A stretch of 64,000 nucleotides of DNA from Oscheius onirici (GCA_932521025.1 OW051473.1:3596001-3660000); one strand, 5' to 3'; shown: positions 13,101 to 25,210, counted from the first letter of the stretch. Notes: a model not told the origin generated them from the letters alone. A program made the numbers and translations.

Positions 13101-16100
13101 ACGCAAATACTATGGGAAAGGTTGTAGTACTCTTGTGGGTATATCAATCAATATGACTCTCGCTATTTAGCGATATATTAGAGTAATATAGTGCCAGACA
13201 CTCGAGACAATGCGGTAAAGAGGCGAGAACATCTGGGTTCCCTCTCTCCGTGAGGTCAGCTGGAATGCGCGTGCAACGAGCCGAATCTTCAAGGACAGTT
13301 GATAAAAAAAATCGTCCTAGCCTCATATATCTTACGTAATTAATAAATTTCTAAATCTTAAATCTTGAACGGTCACATCAAAACATTTTTAGTAGCACGT
13401 AATAAAACATTTTACTGCCTGTGACAGACACTACTATAGCGATTAAATTAACTTGTCCTGCGATTGTAAAACAAAAGCTATTAGTTGCAGTATTATTTCA
13501 GGCTGTGAGAGACCTATAAAAGATACTTTCTCGCTGCAACTCTTGTAATACGACGTACCAAGGACGGAAATGTTTGGCTTAATGGATGGATCCACCGCGC
13601 AGTTAATTCCTTGACTAGGCCCAGATTGTTCAGTTGCCTATTTATTAGCACTAACCGCAATCTGCATAAGCTTCGGGCTTAAAAGTGAAAATCATAGCAT
13701 GCGGAACGGCGAGATATCAACGGATGATAGGCGACACCTGTGAAGCTATAAATCAACGCCATTCGGAGATGTGGCAGATTAGTGAGACAAATTGAAAGAT
13801 TGCAGGAGGAGATATCGCAACAGGGAGGTGAGGGTGGAAATTAAGACTTTGGTATAGTGAAGGCTAGGAAAAAGCAGGAATCGTCACGAAAAGCCGTCAA
13901 ATGCCAAGTAAAATAACCATCAGAGAGGGTAGGTCGCTCGCTAGGTGCTAGCACCTTTGGCGACATTCCCAGTCGGTCACGCTCCTTCGAATGATAATCC
14001 AGAATGTTTTGGCAGCTAGAGAAAGGCCTAGACTGACGGCTTGTCACATCATCTCGATGAGGTTCTGGTGGTACGAGAGGCCGAACACATAATGGAATGA
14101 GCTTGTGCGCGCTAAGCTCGTAGCACAAAAGGATTAAGGCGCCAGAAAATGGTCATCGATTGGCCATTTGTTTGTATAAAAGAAACAATGTGTCAAGTGA
14201 GGACGACAGGTGCACATCCAGATAAATAATGGCTGGTTAGGATCTAGAAAATGAGCAGCACAAGAGCACTTTTACGATTGGAGCCTAAATAGACGGCTAG
14301 TGGGTCAATTACTCATTTACTGCCAAAATCACATTCTTTTTGTCGGCACTGACTCCACGTCTCTATATGGAAAGATGACCAAGAACAGTTCAAAGAGTTT
14401 TCAAAAAAGCCGGTCTTCTATACTACGAGTGAGACAAAGAGGCAAGTGCGTGCTAGGAGTGACGCCAGTGGCCGCCAGATAGTCACAAAGCCATCCAGGG
14501 TCACCGCCAGAAAAAGCACCTGGTCCGTAGGTAAAAAGTAAGTTTATTTGTTCTGAGCGAATGCAACGTTGCGTGTTATATGAGGCGGAAAATAATGAGA
14601 GACGCAGTGGGAGACCACCGTGTTGTGATATTTGGGGCGCATTGGCGCCCAAGACGAAGATAATAACACATGTAGGCTGTTGCGAACTACATTTGGCGCA
14701 CGGATGAATCACTCGTAGTAGTAGGTTGCAAGAAGAAAAGTTTCTGATGTAGCAGAAGGCCTGGCTGGCTTATGCAACTGTTGCGCGCGCGGTTACGGCA
14801 ATTGACCTAGGACGCAAAAAAACTGGGACAGAAGCTCGTAAATAATGTGTGAAAAGTCAATCTAAAAGAAGCAACGTTGCGGTTAAGACAAATGCGCCAG
14901 CTGTGCCAAAGAACAGCAGGTACGTCAAGATTGATGGACATTGAGGGACAAATCGTTGGCAGCTATTCAAAATTCCGGTGGTCATAAATCCTCAGCCGTT
15001 TTCTGATGACAATCACATGGAATTGTCAAGAAGAGTGCGCCAAGTGGAAGCTATTTTGCTAATCCGGTCGATGGATGATTGGGCAAAGCTCAGTGCCAAG
15101 CATACGAGACGATCAAACACAAGAACCGGCAGAGCATTCGCGGATATTACAAGAGCATAACACCAAGGGTCCAAGTGTGCCTAAGTCAAGCGACGAAGGT
15201 AATTATGGGATATAGAATAGCGAGAAGTATAATGAGCATCTGCAACAGTGTTTGTGGGATTAGTCAGGACAGATGGCAAAATCAGGTAGGATGGTAGGAA
15301 GAGGTGGTGTGAGCAGTACATAAAAGCCAATGGAGACTACGAATGCCAAAAAGAGCCCCAGCTAATGACCGATGCGGATCTGTCAGAGCGGCATCCCCAA
15401 AGGAAACCAGAAGGCACACCTTGACGGGGTCAACAAGTGTAATTATAACGCCAATCGACCAGACTGATCATATTGCTCTTCAAGATACCTTTGAGCAGGA
15501 ACTTGATTTCTCCAATGGTGATTGGGTTTTTCTGAGCGTTTTTCTTGGCTACTTCTAGAGCGGTGTGCCCGTGAGTAGTCGTCAAGTTAACATCAATACC
15601 AGCCTGAAAATCTAGTGTTAAAAATAACAAAGTGCCTTTTACATGAAGAAGGAAGCGAACAACTTGTCCTTTCCCACTTCCAGCTGCTTCGTGAAGAGCA
15701 GACCCCATGGAAGTAACGTGGTTTATATCCCATCCTGCTTCCAACAGTCTCAGCACAATCTAATTCTTATATATAGTAGAATCAACGAAGAAAAATACAT
15801 GAGTGTGTCCGTTTCTGGCAGCGAGATGAAGTGCCGATGCTGTATGGCTATTTCCAGCCTTTTTCAAAGAAGGAAAATCAACTCCACAATACAGCATGCA
15901 TTCCACCATCTGAAATTGATATCATTCAAGAAATTTCAGTCAATCTGACCTTATCCTGACCATATTCACAGGCCAGATCGAATGGCGTTTTACCATTCTT
16001 ATCAATAGAACAAATATCGGCACGATAATACACTAGCAGGTGGAACTATAAGCCCATTATAGTTAGAATGGATAAAAGAGTCTACCGCTTCTAGAATACC

Positions 16101-16632
16101 TTCCTGACAGGCGATGTGACATGCCGAAGTGCCAGCAAAGTCGACACAGTCTGCATTTGCTCCGTGTCTCAAAAGAATGGAGGCGATTTCTGTCGAATTT
16201 TGCTCCATTGCATAATGAAGGGCAGATCGGCCTAAAAAGCCGATAAAAGCTAGAAAAATCCAAACCTTTGCCATCTTCTTCGTCTACCCACACATTTTTA
16301 CCTTCGAGCAGAGCTTGCGCCATGACGGCGTTGCCCATTTGAACGGCAGTATGTAGTGCGGTTCCACTGCAAGTTTTAATGTTCAAATAACTATGTTGGA
16401 CATACTTTTCTCGTTCGTCTGTGGTAGATTTTCGCTGGATGCTCAACAAGTCTGAAACTGCAATCTTTTAAGATTCCAAAGTGCACTTGGACACCAGTTT
16501 CTTAGTGACATTGAAACTGATGGTCACTGACGCGCCACACCCTACGTGTCACACGCCGTTGTATAACTATTGTTTTTCTCACTGACCTGATATGCTTGAG
16601 GAAAATCGACGTAGAATCCTTCGACCCGACAT
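4151..16632 (-). CDS. Caskin-family scaffold (ankyrin-SH3-SAM-SAM)
   Basis: Likely an adaptor that links receptors and CASK/LAR-type complexes at synapses (known role of the family). Exons I can join in phase: 16632-16587, 16451-16406, 16366-16266, 16231-16086, 16045-15950, 15909-15799, 15759-15643, 15603-15489 (ankyrin repeats); 12717-12626 and 10102-9982 (SH3 halves); 8470-8364, 8320-8047, 7767-7712, 6050-5941, 5901-5798 (Ser-rich linker); 5753-5548, 5507-5375, 5336-5168 (SAM1, SAM2); 5128-5005, 4964-4781, 4739-4622, 4577-4448, about 4404-4314, 4271-4151 (Pro-rich tail). The last exon carries a short acidic amphipathic motif, NSIGSMLDSLTAELDDML, which matches the conserved Caskin C-terminus. 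Phases agree at nearly all joins; one exon between 9981 and 8471 is missing from my model. Start ATG 16632 is the best guess, as an upstream exon cannot be excluded. ANKS1 was considered, but SH3 and domain order favour Caskin. Confidence 0.85.
6051..7711 (-). other. Caskin intron
   Basis: About 1.7 kb between the exon ending at 7712 (GTAAGT donor, phase 1) and the exon starting at 6050 (CCATTTTCAG acceptor, phase 1). No coding content is recognised. Confidence 0.6.
8471..9981 (-). other. Caskin intron region with at least one unresolved exon
   Basis: The SH3b exon ends in phase 1 (donor at 9981) while the next confident exon (8470) starts in phase 2, so an exon of length 1 modulo 3 should lie here. 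Candidate acceptors are TTTCTGCAG and TCTACAG near 9910; a GTAAGAG donor sits near 9020. I could not choose a pair that satisfies both phases. Confidence 0.5.
10103..12625 (-). other. Large Caskin intron splitting the SH3 domain
   Basis: About 2.5 kb separates the two halves of the SH3 domain. The donor is GTGAGT at 12625 and the acceptor CTCTTTTTCAG ends at 10103. Both borders are phase 0. No further exon is needed; open frames at 12159-12425 and 11179-11433 look like chance. Confidence 0.65.
12718..15488 (-). other. Large Caskin intron (ankyrin to SH3)
   Basis: About 2.8 kb between the exon ending in the FLLK ankyrin cap (phase 1) and the first SH3 exon (starts at phase 1, completing a Glu codon). 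The flanking phases match exactly, so no coding exon is required here. The many short frames inside show no domain. Confidence 0.6.
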
Positions 16633-18500
16633 CTCAACTACGTCATCTAGAAACAAACGATTGAATTTAAGAAATCTATAAACAAGGTGGAGTGGTCACA
16701 AAAAGGAGCGGCTGCCGAATAGGTGTGGGACAATACATCAATTATGGTCAGTGCTGCGCCAGATTAACACAATAGGAGGGCCATGAACTGCCATTGTGAG
16801 CTGAGGTACCGCCAAAAAGGTTCTAGTACGCTCGAGAGTAAACATGTGAAAAATTTATGGACAGTTCGTAAAGACGAGTCGCGCAATTGATGATACACTG
16901 CGGAATGAGGCGATGATCTAGATCGTAACAATGTTCAAATACGGGTGCTACTTGACGGCAAACATGGAATTCTACGCCTAAATTCAGTTAGCAATGAGAA
17001 ATGTTTACGGGAGGACACTGTCCGACGTATTGGGGTCCGTCAAGGCAAACCGAGACTTCCATTCATTCGACCATCGCCCGACGTCAGGTTCTGGTTATTA
17101 AAACGGCAGTGGGTCAAGTTCGTGGAACAGTACCTCACTTATCTTACACACCGAGAACAATGAATGGAGCTGTTTAAAAACTCTAATAGAAACTCTGATG
17201 AATTGAGTAGAGACAGGAGTCAATTGAACATTATGCACAGAGCTGAATTAATCAGAGCGGTCCTTGTATATCAGAAGGAGAGCAAACAGCGCGCTTACGT
17301 TAACGAGCGGCCTGTCTTAAACCACACAACTGTATGTGCTCTTTCAATATCTCGCCTGGATCAATGCAAAGACAAACAATTTCGCGACAGAGCAACATCG
17401 AAAATTGTATGTAGATTTTCTGTCAATTGGAAAATTGTCAAGAGCACAGGCAAAATTAGTTCATAAATCGTGGCAGACACTGTCACAAGATCCCATGCAT
17501 CTATGCAAAAAGGCCGCAGGTCGTCCTAGCGGCGACAATGGATCAAGCCTTTGTAATTTTGTCCGGCTAACCAGAAAGGTCAAACAATAGGAATTTTGCT
17601 GAAGCCGGCTTGATTTTAGCAAAATACAATTGGTGCACGGGAACCCAAATATGATCTGTGATAACGAGTGAATTCTTGGAAAAAAAATGTTGAAACGTTT
17701 TTCGGGAAACTGAAGATTGTTTTCGTTGAAAGCGGATGGACAATGGCCTGGAATTTGGTGGCAGTTTTGTGCGTGCTTTCGCGAAGAGCCCACAGAATCG
17801 CGCTCAAGTGCTCAAATAGCAGCAAAAAAGAAGAGTCCACTAAAGTGCTGAACAGGAAACCTTTAAAAACAATGAGCTCTTCTACGACGACTGTGACGCA
17901 AGCAGTAGTACAATAGTTGCGCCAAGTGAGTGTACATATTATAGAGCAAGAGGCAGAGCCAACTGATGTATGAAAGAAAGTGACTAGGAGAAAGGTGTAC
18001 GATTAAGTGATCAGGGTGGCAAGTTTCTTTAAACTCTTACCGATTAGGAAGGCGAGAGACATCGCGTCAAGGACCAAATGGTGGCGGACAAGACGATGGA
18101 TAGTTCAATCCGCTAATCGTAAATAATAGGTGTACTCTCTCCGCCGAAATAATCTGCAAATCGCAGGCGCAAGATCTTCATATATATACCCATGTGTGAA
18201 GCTGCAAACTGTAACAGACTACTAGTGTGGTATATTTGCAAAGAATTGGGCAGAAAATACACAAAAGTTTAATTTTGATTGACATACATGGATAACCAGC
18301 AGCCTCCGTATTATGATGGCAGGCTATTAGTGAGCCTCTTTTGGTTGAAGTTTTAACTAAATTCCCCCAGATGCGTTCCCCTCAAAAAAACTATATCGTT
18401 CGAAAAAAGATTAACATGTCAAAACTTTGGCACTTTAGTAAAGAGATAACAACTTTTCAGTTTTTCATGATTTATTTTTATATTGACATACAATAGCGTC
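16633..18500. other. Intergenic, no gene recognised
   Basis: About 1.9 kb upstream of the Caskin start, so it probably includes that gene's promoter. Frames up to 110 codons exist on both strands (for example 17461-17793 minus) but they overlap each other, lack splice logic and show no domain. Confidence 0.45.
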
Positions 18501-19735
18501 TTAGAAAATGCCCATCTGGCATTCGGCCTCGTCAAATTTATCAACTTCCGACTCGACAAAATCCATTTCTGTCGGACCCTCATCGGGAAGAGAATTTTCC
18601 AGCCAGCGGCTTACATGCTTGTGAAGAGTATCGGAATGGTCGTAGCCGGGCGGAAAGATGTGCATGGAGACGATACGATTGTACAACCCGCCGGTTTTCT
18701 TCTTGAAAATGTCGTCGCCTGGTTCAGATTCCTTAGATCCAAGGAAATATTTGTCAATTGTGTGAATATAGTCGGAAAGGGACAACTTTTTCTAGTCCTG
18801 GTTCAGCTTGCTCTATTTATTTTCCAGAGTCTTGTTGATTTCGGGAAGAACATTGAGCTTACGCAGCATCATCAAAGCGTCCTCGATACAGATAAGACGG
18901 CCAGGACGAATGGACTGAGTGTCGCGGCCGTGCAGTTTGTCCCGTGCGGCTTTCATCTGATCCAGAATTCCGTAAATATCGGCATATTGGCAGGCAGGGA
19001 CCTGAAAAATAAACGGTACTGAAGGCAAGAACGGACAAGAAACAGAAAACAATAGACTACAGAGTGTAGAGTAGAACCTACCAGAATGTGGTTGTAGCAG
19101 CAGCCCTAGAGGAACAGTTTTAGCGAATTGGCGGACGTGTTGATGTTCTTGTTGCAGTCGCAGATCAACGTCTCCGTTTTCTGTTCGCCCATGCTCACTC
19201 AGATTGAGGCAGTCTGCTTGGAGAGGATGTCGATCACTCCGGAAACCGCGACAATTACCCATCTTCTATTGATCAATCCAACACTCTGAAAATAAACTAT
19301 TAATTGGTACAAAAAATGGCTATAACAAACACTGGAAGCGAAGACTGTCTATTAGATGTGTCTATATTAGGTGTCTTAGGTGTGTCTATTCGAGACCTCC
19401 ATCTCAGCCGTTTGAAAGTGTTGAGGTGGTGATCAAATGCAAGTAGCTGCTACATTGGTGTTAGAAAATAGTGTCAAGGTTTTAGAGTTGAGCACAAATA
19501 AGGAACACGTCTAGGCAATGAAAGACAAAGGACATACAGATAGATCAATGTACAGGACAAACTACCAAAAAATATAGGCAGAGGAACTAACCATATTGTT
19601 GTGCCCATTCAAGAAGAGAAGTCATAGAAGTCGGTTCTCATCGCCTGGCGGTCGACTTTCGGAAGGGAAGAACTGTCACCGGCACAGATGAACAGAAGAG
19701 GACGAGAGTTGACGATGGATTCCTGGGAGCTAGAT
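18501..19735 (-). pseudogene. Decayed gene with in-frame stops, family unknown
   Basis: A long coherent reading frame runs from about 19,260 to 18,501 on the minus strand, interrupted by one nematode-like intron (about 19,081-19,002, GTAGG donor, TTTTTCAG acceptor) and by four in-frame stops: TGA at 19199-19201, TAG at 19106-19108, TAG at 18813-18815 and TAG at 18792-18794. Between stops the sequence is protein-like, with a Cys-rich patch (about 19,170-19,085), then a helical stretch, and an acidic tail ending at 18501. A related-looking fragment lies at about 19,735-19,620, also ending in TGA. No GT donor lies near the two downstream TAGs, so splicing cannot remove them. I do not recognise the family. 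It is probably a recent pseudogene. The antisense 179-codon frame is judged a shadow. Confidence 0.5.
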
Positions 19736-21348
19736 TTCACGAACAAAGTTCATTTCACAAACACAAAGAGTTCCAATTTTGAAGTTTCGTTTTTTTTAAA
19801 TTCAGTTATTTAAAAAATATTTATTAAAATTTCTGAGTCTGACAAAAGTCGCTTTTACTAAAATAAAGACAATTAAAACACTTTAATTAACTGCGATTTG
19901 CATAAACGGAAAACACGGCCGGAAAACACGGCTTGTCCGAAAGAACTCTATACTTTTTGAGGATTCACATGTTTCTACGGAATAAACATTACCGATAACT
20001 GTTAGCATGGTCGGTAGGTTCTTCCTTTGTTTGAAAGTTTTGAATTGTGACCCAACCACCTGTATTAACACTGCAGGAAACTCTTCAGCTATAATATTTT
20101 GCCAAGTTTCTTTTGAACTCACATTGTCCAAATGGTGAGCTCAGCTATTTCGTTTATCATCGTCTTTTGATGAACTTTGAAGCGAAGGTTTTTAACCTTG
20201 TGACATCCTTTCAGCTTGATTAAACAAGTTCAGTGCTTTCCGGTTCACTTTGAATCTTTCCTGAAAGTCTTCAGACTTTTGCAGAAGTGTGGACATATTT
20301 CACGTCTAATCTTAAGGTAGCCACGGAAGGCTTAAAGTCACTTGACGTCCACTTTTCATTTATTCTGAACTGTTTCCTGAGCATGTGTGTCCCTAAACAC
20401 CTACACGTCTGATTCATCATTTTTGTAGAAAAAAATGTTTCGAAATTAGAAAAGAATGCAATTTCCTGCAGTTCGCGCGCCATTTCCTAAAGTGTTTCTG
20501 GGATCAGATTCGAGTCGGCGGGCCCATAATGAGATGGCAGCCTCGTTTCCGGTGCCAGCTTTGGCCCATATAACGTGATTCGGCAGCGATCTCTCTTGCG
20601 GTCATGATACCTCTTGGCGTGGTTCCACCCGTCGGTGAGGCCCCTCAGCAGTATTTGATTGTAAGTGTCCTTTGATTAACACCGTTGCATTTTTCCATAA
20701 ACTCTCTTTTTGCCCAGAAGCATACTAATGACTCGTTGCACGTGTAACCTCCACATTCGCTGCAAACCTCTTCCACCTTTTTTACATATCCTGCGCTACT
20801 AACCAATGAGTTGAAGAAGTCAGAGACACAGTGTGCTCTTTCTTGTATCGCTGCCCTTATTTGCCGCGGTGACGGCGTCTGGTTTCATCAAGCGTTTCAG
20901 GATTGTCGCGTGGCCGAATTGCGGTGTGTGAGAGCACTACACGTCGTCTCATATTGCCATTTTGGGCAGTCACGTTCCATTTATGTAGTCAGCTTCTGTA
21001 GCATCTTCATTTTCCGGGCCAACAAAGCAGCCCTAAAAATCCAGGGTTGAATTAAAGAAATTGAAGTCCGTCATCGTTGAGTCAACAGAGCAATAATTGA
21101 CGCAAAGTTGGAGCCATAGGACGACATCAGCAAGCGAGAACCACATGTGAACACCTCTGATTCCGGCCGGCGGCCCTGAGTCGCAAGTCAAACATGTTCA
21201 GCCTCCTCCGCATTAAATTCGGCTATTGATTACGAATACTATCAGTATCAGCTACCGTTTCTCGTTTCTCTTCCCTCAATTGCTCCCATTCCGATCCACC
21301 CACCTCCCATTCGATGACTCGATGACTCATTTGCAGGTATTTCTCAAC
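19736..21348. other. Intergenic; two short minus-strand frames of doubtful status
   Basis: Minus-strand frames at 19883-20131 (82 codons) and 20271-20483 (70 codons) look mildly protein-like but have no domain or shared splice structure. They could be remnants linked to the neighbouring pseudogene. The rest, up to the GPCR start, shows nothing recognisable and should include its promoter. Confidence 0.35.
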
Positions 21349-23339
21349 ATGCACGCCTTTTGCAACCCGGATGCTGCTCCCGCAAACATGACCCTCGAAT
21401 TTCGACGAGAGCTAAGCGATATGAAAAATATTTTTGGATATCTTCAGGTAGAGATCAGTTTCAGTATGTTTACCGACAGACTGTTCAGGTCATATTTTGT
21501 GTCATAGGCGTTACGGGTAATATGTTGAATTTGCGAACTTTGCAAAGTCCATATCTACAGTCAGTTCCCTTCATGTACATTCGAGCTTTAGCAGTTTTCG
21601 ATTTGGTGAGTCACACTTTGAGTTAAAGAAGATGGATAACTTTAGATATCCCTGTTTCTAATTCTTCAACATTTCTGGTTAATTCTACAGTCCGGTAGCT
21701 ACATAGCAATGTTCTATTTGGCCCATTTTGAAGCTCCTCTTGTTAATACGTTTCTGGTTGCAGGCCTTTACTGCGCCTTCATGCTCACCGTTGAAAGGCA
21801 AGTGTTTGTAACTGTTGAGAGTGTCCCAGAATCTATCACGAAACTTCCAAAGATTCTGCAAAAACAGATACCAATATCTTAGTCAAGCATATTCAACGTG
21901 TCACCGGCACGCGGCGCATTAAAGCTCTCAAGGCCATTGTAAAATTGGAGATTGTTTGCTCTGACCCCAACGTCATGCAAAAATGGCAAGATGTGTAGCA
22001 AATGTTTGACAAAAAAAAATTCATTACGTCTGAAGATTACGATTAGGGGGCTTTCAGGTACACCTTGATATCACGGCCACACTTCAAGCCAACATCCAAT
22101 CCGCATGGCTTGGCGAGGCGGAAGATCTTTTGCGTCTTACTATTTTCTGCGCTCATTCATATGCCAATTATGGTCCAGAGCAAACTTAAAGAGTCCAGAG
22201 ATGCTCACATGGTTACTTCTGTTTACACTATTTCTAATAACGTGGATCTGCTCTGCAGGTTAGCAAGTTTCAGAAAAGTGCAAGGGATATTTTCAGTGAA
22301 CCAACATGGACAATTTTCAATTACTATAAGATGATGAGGGAATGCTTCCGCTTCTTGTGTGTCGTCATCATGACAATTTTGAACATTATCATTGCAAGGA
22401 AACTCCAGTTGAACAAAGTTTGAAAACGTAAAAAGGGAGTAAACCTGGTCACATTTAGATACGACGACGACGGCTTGTACGAAGGTCGAGTCCTTCCGAT
22501 CCCGCAACCAAGAACATAGAACGGAATAGTAGCCCGGATACAGCAACTTTTATACGGTAGACAATAAATACACTGTTCAATGTAATCTATTCAGAAAAGA
22601 AAACTACACCGGATTGGCCAGAAGTTTTGCAGAAAAAAAGTTGACCGCGCTGATGCTGGCAATCTGTGTAATATTTATGCTAGGAAATATTCCTCAAATA
22701 ATCGTCATGGTTTTACAAAACGAGGCAATGGAGTATGTTTACGGGTTCCAGGTAAGCTCTTTGAAAAAAAGCCATCTGCTTCTTTAGCTCTTCCGAAACA
22801 TTGCCAATCTGTTGGAAGTCGTCAATCATTGTATGAATTTTTACGTCTTCTGCACAGCTAGCAGCGAATACACAAGAGCTTTTCTATTAAACTGCCTCTG
22901 CTTGAGGAGTGTACTGTTCCGACTGCCCGGAATGCAAGACTTCTTATCTTCACGGAGATCTAGTAGATTTGATAGGTTTTTTTTCTTAAAGAACTTTGAT
23001 GCAAAACATTTTCAGCGCTCTGATGTCCTACAATGCTTCGGGCATTTTGATAGCAAACAAAAACTTTGGAAGTAGTGGGAGTATCAATAACATAGAGAGA
23101 AACATTGAAATCATTCAATCTAACAATACTGGTATGTTCGTCCACCTTTAAAAATCCATAGTTTAGGTCGAAACTCGTCCAGCGTCTCGGAGCAAAGTGA
23201 TTCTCGATTGAAAGGAATTTTGGTGAATTCCGATCGAGACAGGACCGACAAGGGTCGGAAAAGTCTTACAATAGTGAACCATCTCGCGGTTCCGTTAAAG
23301 AACTGCGAAGATGATGAAGAAGAAACGGTTGATCTCTGA
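21349..23339 (+). CDS. FMRFamide-receptor-like class A GPCR
   Basis: A seven-transmembrane peptide receptor, probably neuronal, of the nematode frpr type. Start ATG 21349 follows a TTTGCAG acceptor. The extracellular N-terminus has a Cys and an NMT glycosylation site, then TM1 (CVIGVTGNMLNL) and TM2 (VPFMYIRALAVFDL). Exon 3 (from about 21,692) gives TM3 ending in ERY, the D/ERY G-protein motif, split by a GC-AG intron (21798-22057). TM4 is at 22,120-22,180; TM5 (VVIMTILNIIIA) at 22,350-22,400; TM6 (AICVIFMLGNIPQ) at 22,650-22,700; TM7 at 22,795-22,860 with NFYVF in place of NPxxY. The tail is Ser-rich and acidic; TGA at 23337. The reading frame breaks at 21448-21464 unless a 17-base segment is removed or one base is restored, so this allele may be damaged or mis-sequenced. 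The ligand is unknown. Confidence 0.75.
21798..22057 (+). other. GC-AG intron inside the GPCR gene
   Basis: The exon ends GTTGAAAG and is followed by GCAAGT, the standard GC-donor sequence; the acceptor is GGCTTTCAG. Joining gives the ERY codons in frame, which a GT donor six bases later does not. Confidence 0.65.
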
Positions 23340-23576
23340 CAAGTTTATCAGTCCAAAATGTGCCAAAATGATGTATTATATGATTTCTCATCTCAACCTG
23401 TATCTCCCATCGTGAACGTGTTCAAATGAATATTTACTATTGTCACGTTCCTCCGTTTAAAATATTTAAAAAATTTATTATCGTCACATCAATATTTAAG
23501 TCACATAATTTTGAAATTTCGAATAGTTACCAAGTATCCGTAAAAGTGAATTAGATAAATGACTAGTTTGAAGAAA

Positions 23577-24985
23577 TCAGAACATTTCGCTTCGTAGACC
23601 TCGGGACGGTTGAACGTCAGATCCAAAGCAAGTAATCACCATATCAGCAATTTCTTTCTTAAAGCCTTGCTCTCTTCTGAAAAATATGACTGAAATAACA
23701 ACTTTAAGAAAAAAACTTACGATCGATCAAGAAAAGATGAGAAAGGAGCTTCCGGATGAGTACGGGTCATATGAAGCTGAATACCTCCGTGAAAACGACA
23801 AGTAAAGGTACATAGTAAACATGAATATCTGAAAAATGCGTGTAAGCAAAAGAAGATTTGGTTACTTGGAAAACTTGTAAACGATAATAAAACACATACT
23901 GCATTTGGCTCACATGGTTTCTGGCATGGCTTGTTTGCAACGTTCGCATTCTTGATGGATCTGCCCTCTTTGTGCGTAAAATTCGCATACATAGCTAGAA
24001 AAAGATGGATAAACAAACTTAAATCAACTTGACTTACCCTACACTTTGTCCAATGATACTCCTCGTTCATAGAATTCATCTCCACAAAACCGGTGTGAGG
24101 ACTATTGGGTGCAGCCTGTGGTTTGGTTGGAGTTTTGAAAACTCGAAAGAGGTTCATCTGAACAAGAATTATTTTTGAAATGTGAAAAAGATACCAATGG
24201 ATCCCCTTCTTGTTCATCATTGTTGAAAAAATCTTTCGGCACTGTAAACTTGTCTGGAACGGTTTTTGTAACTTGCGCATTGAATCTGTCGATATTCTGA
24301 AGGAAAAATAGTTGAAACTTTTAAAAACATACCTGGGTTATCATTCCTAAACATTCGTTACATTTAACTTTAATGCAATCCATTAGAAGACTTTTCCAAC
24401 ACTTAGCGAAAAGAACCAAATCTATTTGTTCTGCCTCTATCTGTAAAAAAAAAAAATCCAAATATACTTTTGAATTGTGGGCTTACAAGATCTTGGACGA
24501 GTTTAGTGCATTTCTCCTTTGGCGTTTCAATAAACACGTAAGCAGAGGTACTCTGAAGAATACAATAGTTACCATTTGGAGGCTAACTTTGTTGTTTTCC
24601 ATATTTGATATTTCCTCTTCCATTATAACGCCACATGTAGAACATGGAATACCTTCCGCGTAGCAAAACTCTTCGACTGAATAGTAGAAAGACGCTTTTG
24701 GAAACTCATTGTCTGACTGAAAACATCAAAAGGAAAACTTGTAAGGACTTACGAGTATTTGATATACTTTCTCCTTTATACCTGTATCAAACTGTGCTGC
24801 AACATATCGGGACATCAAACTACCAATGATACTGGGAGTATTGAAGAAGGGCAATGTTCAGTTCCGTACTGAATAAAATTTTCATTTCCGACGCTACAGT
24901 ATTACTACTTTGCGTTTAGCCAAAAATACTACTGGCTACCGTGTTAAGAAACTCTTCCCACCTTCACAAGCGATGCTCGAAACAT
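23577..24985 (-). CDS. C2H2 zinc-finger protein
   Basis: Probably a nuclear DNA- or RNA-binding protein. Reading 5' to 3' on the minus strand, several short exons give a Cys-containing N-terminal region (CYAEGIPCSTC near 24,650; CIKVKCNECLGM near 24,350), a Pro-rich linker (about 24,120), then two fingers near the C-terminus. Finger 1 begins KCRLC and closes with HARNH (about 24,050-23,900); finger 2 runs YSCLLC to HMTRTH (about 23,850-23,760). Phases of the last three exons agree and the stop is TGA at 23577. The proposed first exon (ATG 24985, spliced at about 24,961) fits in phase but is tentative. One intron near 24,560 is only about 35 bases. It lies head to head with the SERAC1-like gene, 225 bp apart, and tail to tail with the GPCR gene. 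No target is known. Confidence 0.65.
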
Positions 24986-25210
24986 GTGATGTATCAAGGG
25001 ACAATATTTCGAAATATTGATTTTCACGTATTCGCGAGAATGTTTATGAGAACGTCATAAGATATTTTCGTCATATGTCTGGTCACACTCACGTAGACTG
25101 ATCCTAGGATGGCGTGACATCGATCCAGTGCCCTTTGTGTGCCCTTTTCAAGAGACCATTGTTTCGGAGGAGAGTCCAGACAAGTGAGGTCTACTGCAAA
25201 TGCTTAGCAC

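Noticed and set aside
18483-19022. 179-codon plus-strand frame, the second longest in the window
   Set aside because: It is antisense to a more protein-like minus-strand frame with an intron; the plus translation shows no domain and looks like a mirror shadow.
21800-22020. Frame in the GPCR intron resembling a transposon fragment
   Set aside because: It has no start, no transposase motif and no terminal repeats; it is simply intron.
24560-24585. A 20-base intron in the zinc-finger gene
   Set aside because: A donor 15 bases upstream gives a 35-base intron in phase, so an ultra-short intron is not needed.
23577-24985. DUF19-like secreted Cys-rich protein
   Set aside because: First impression from the Cys pairs. 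Correct splicing shows two C2H2 fingers near the C-terminus, and no signal peptide was found.
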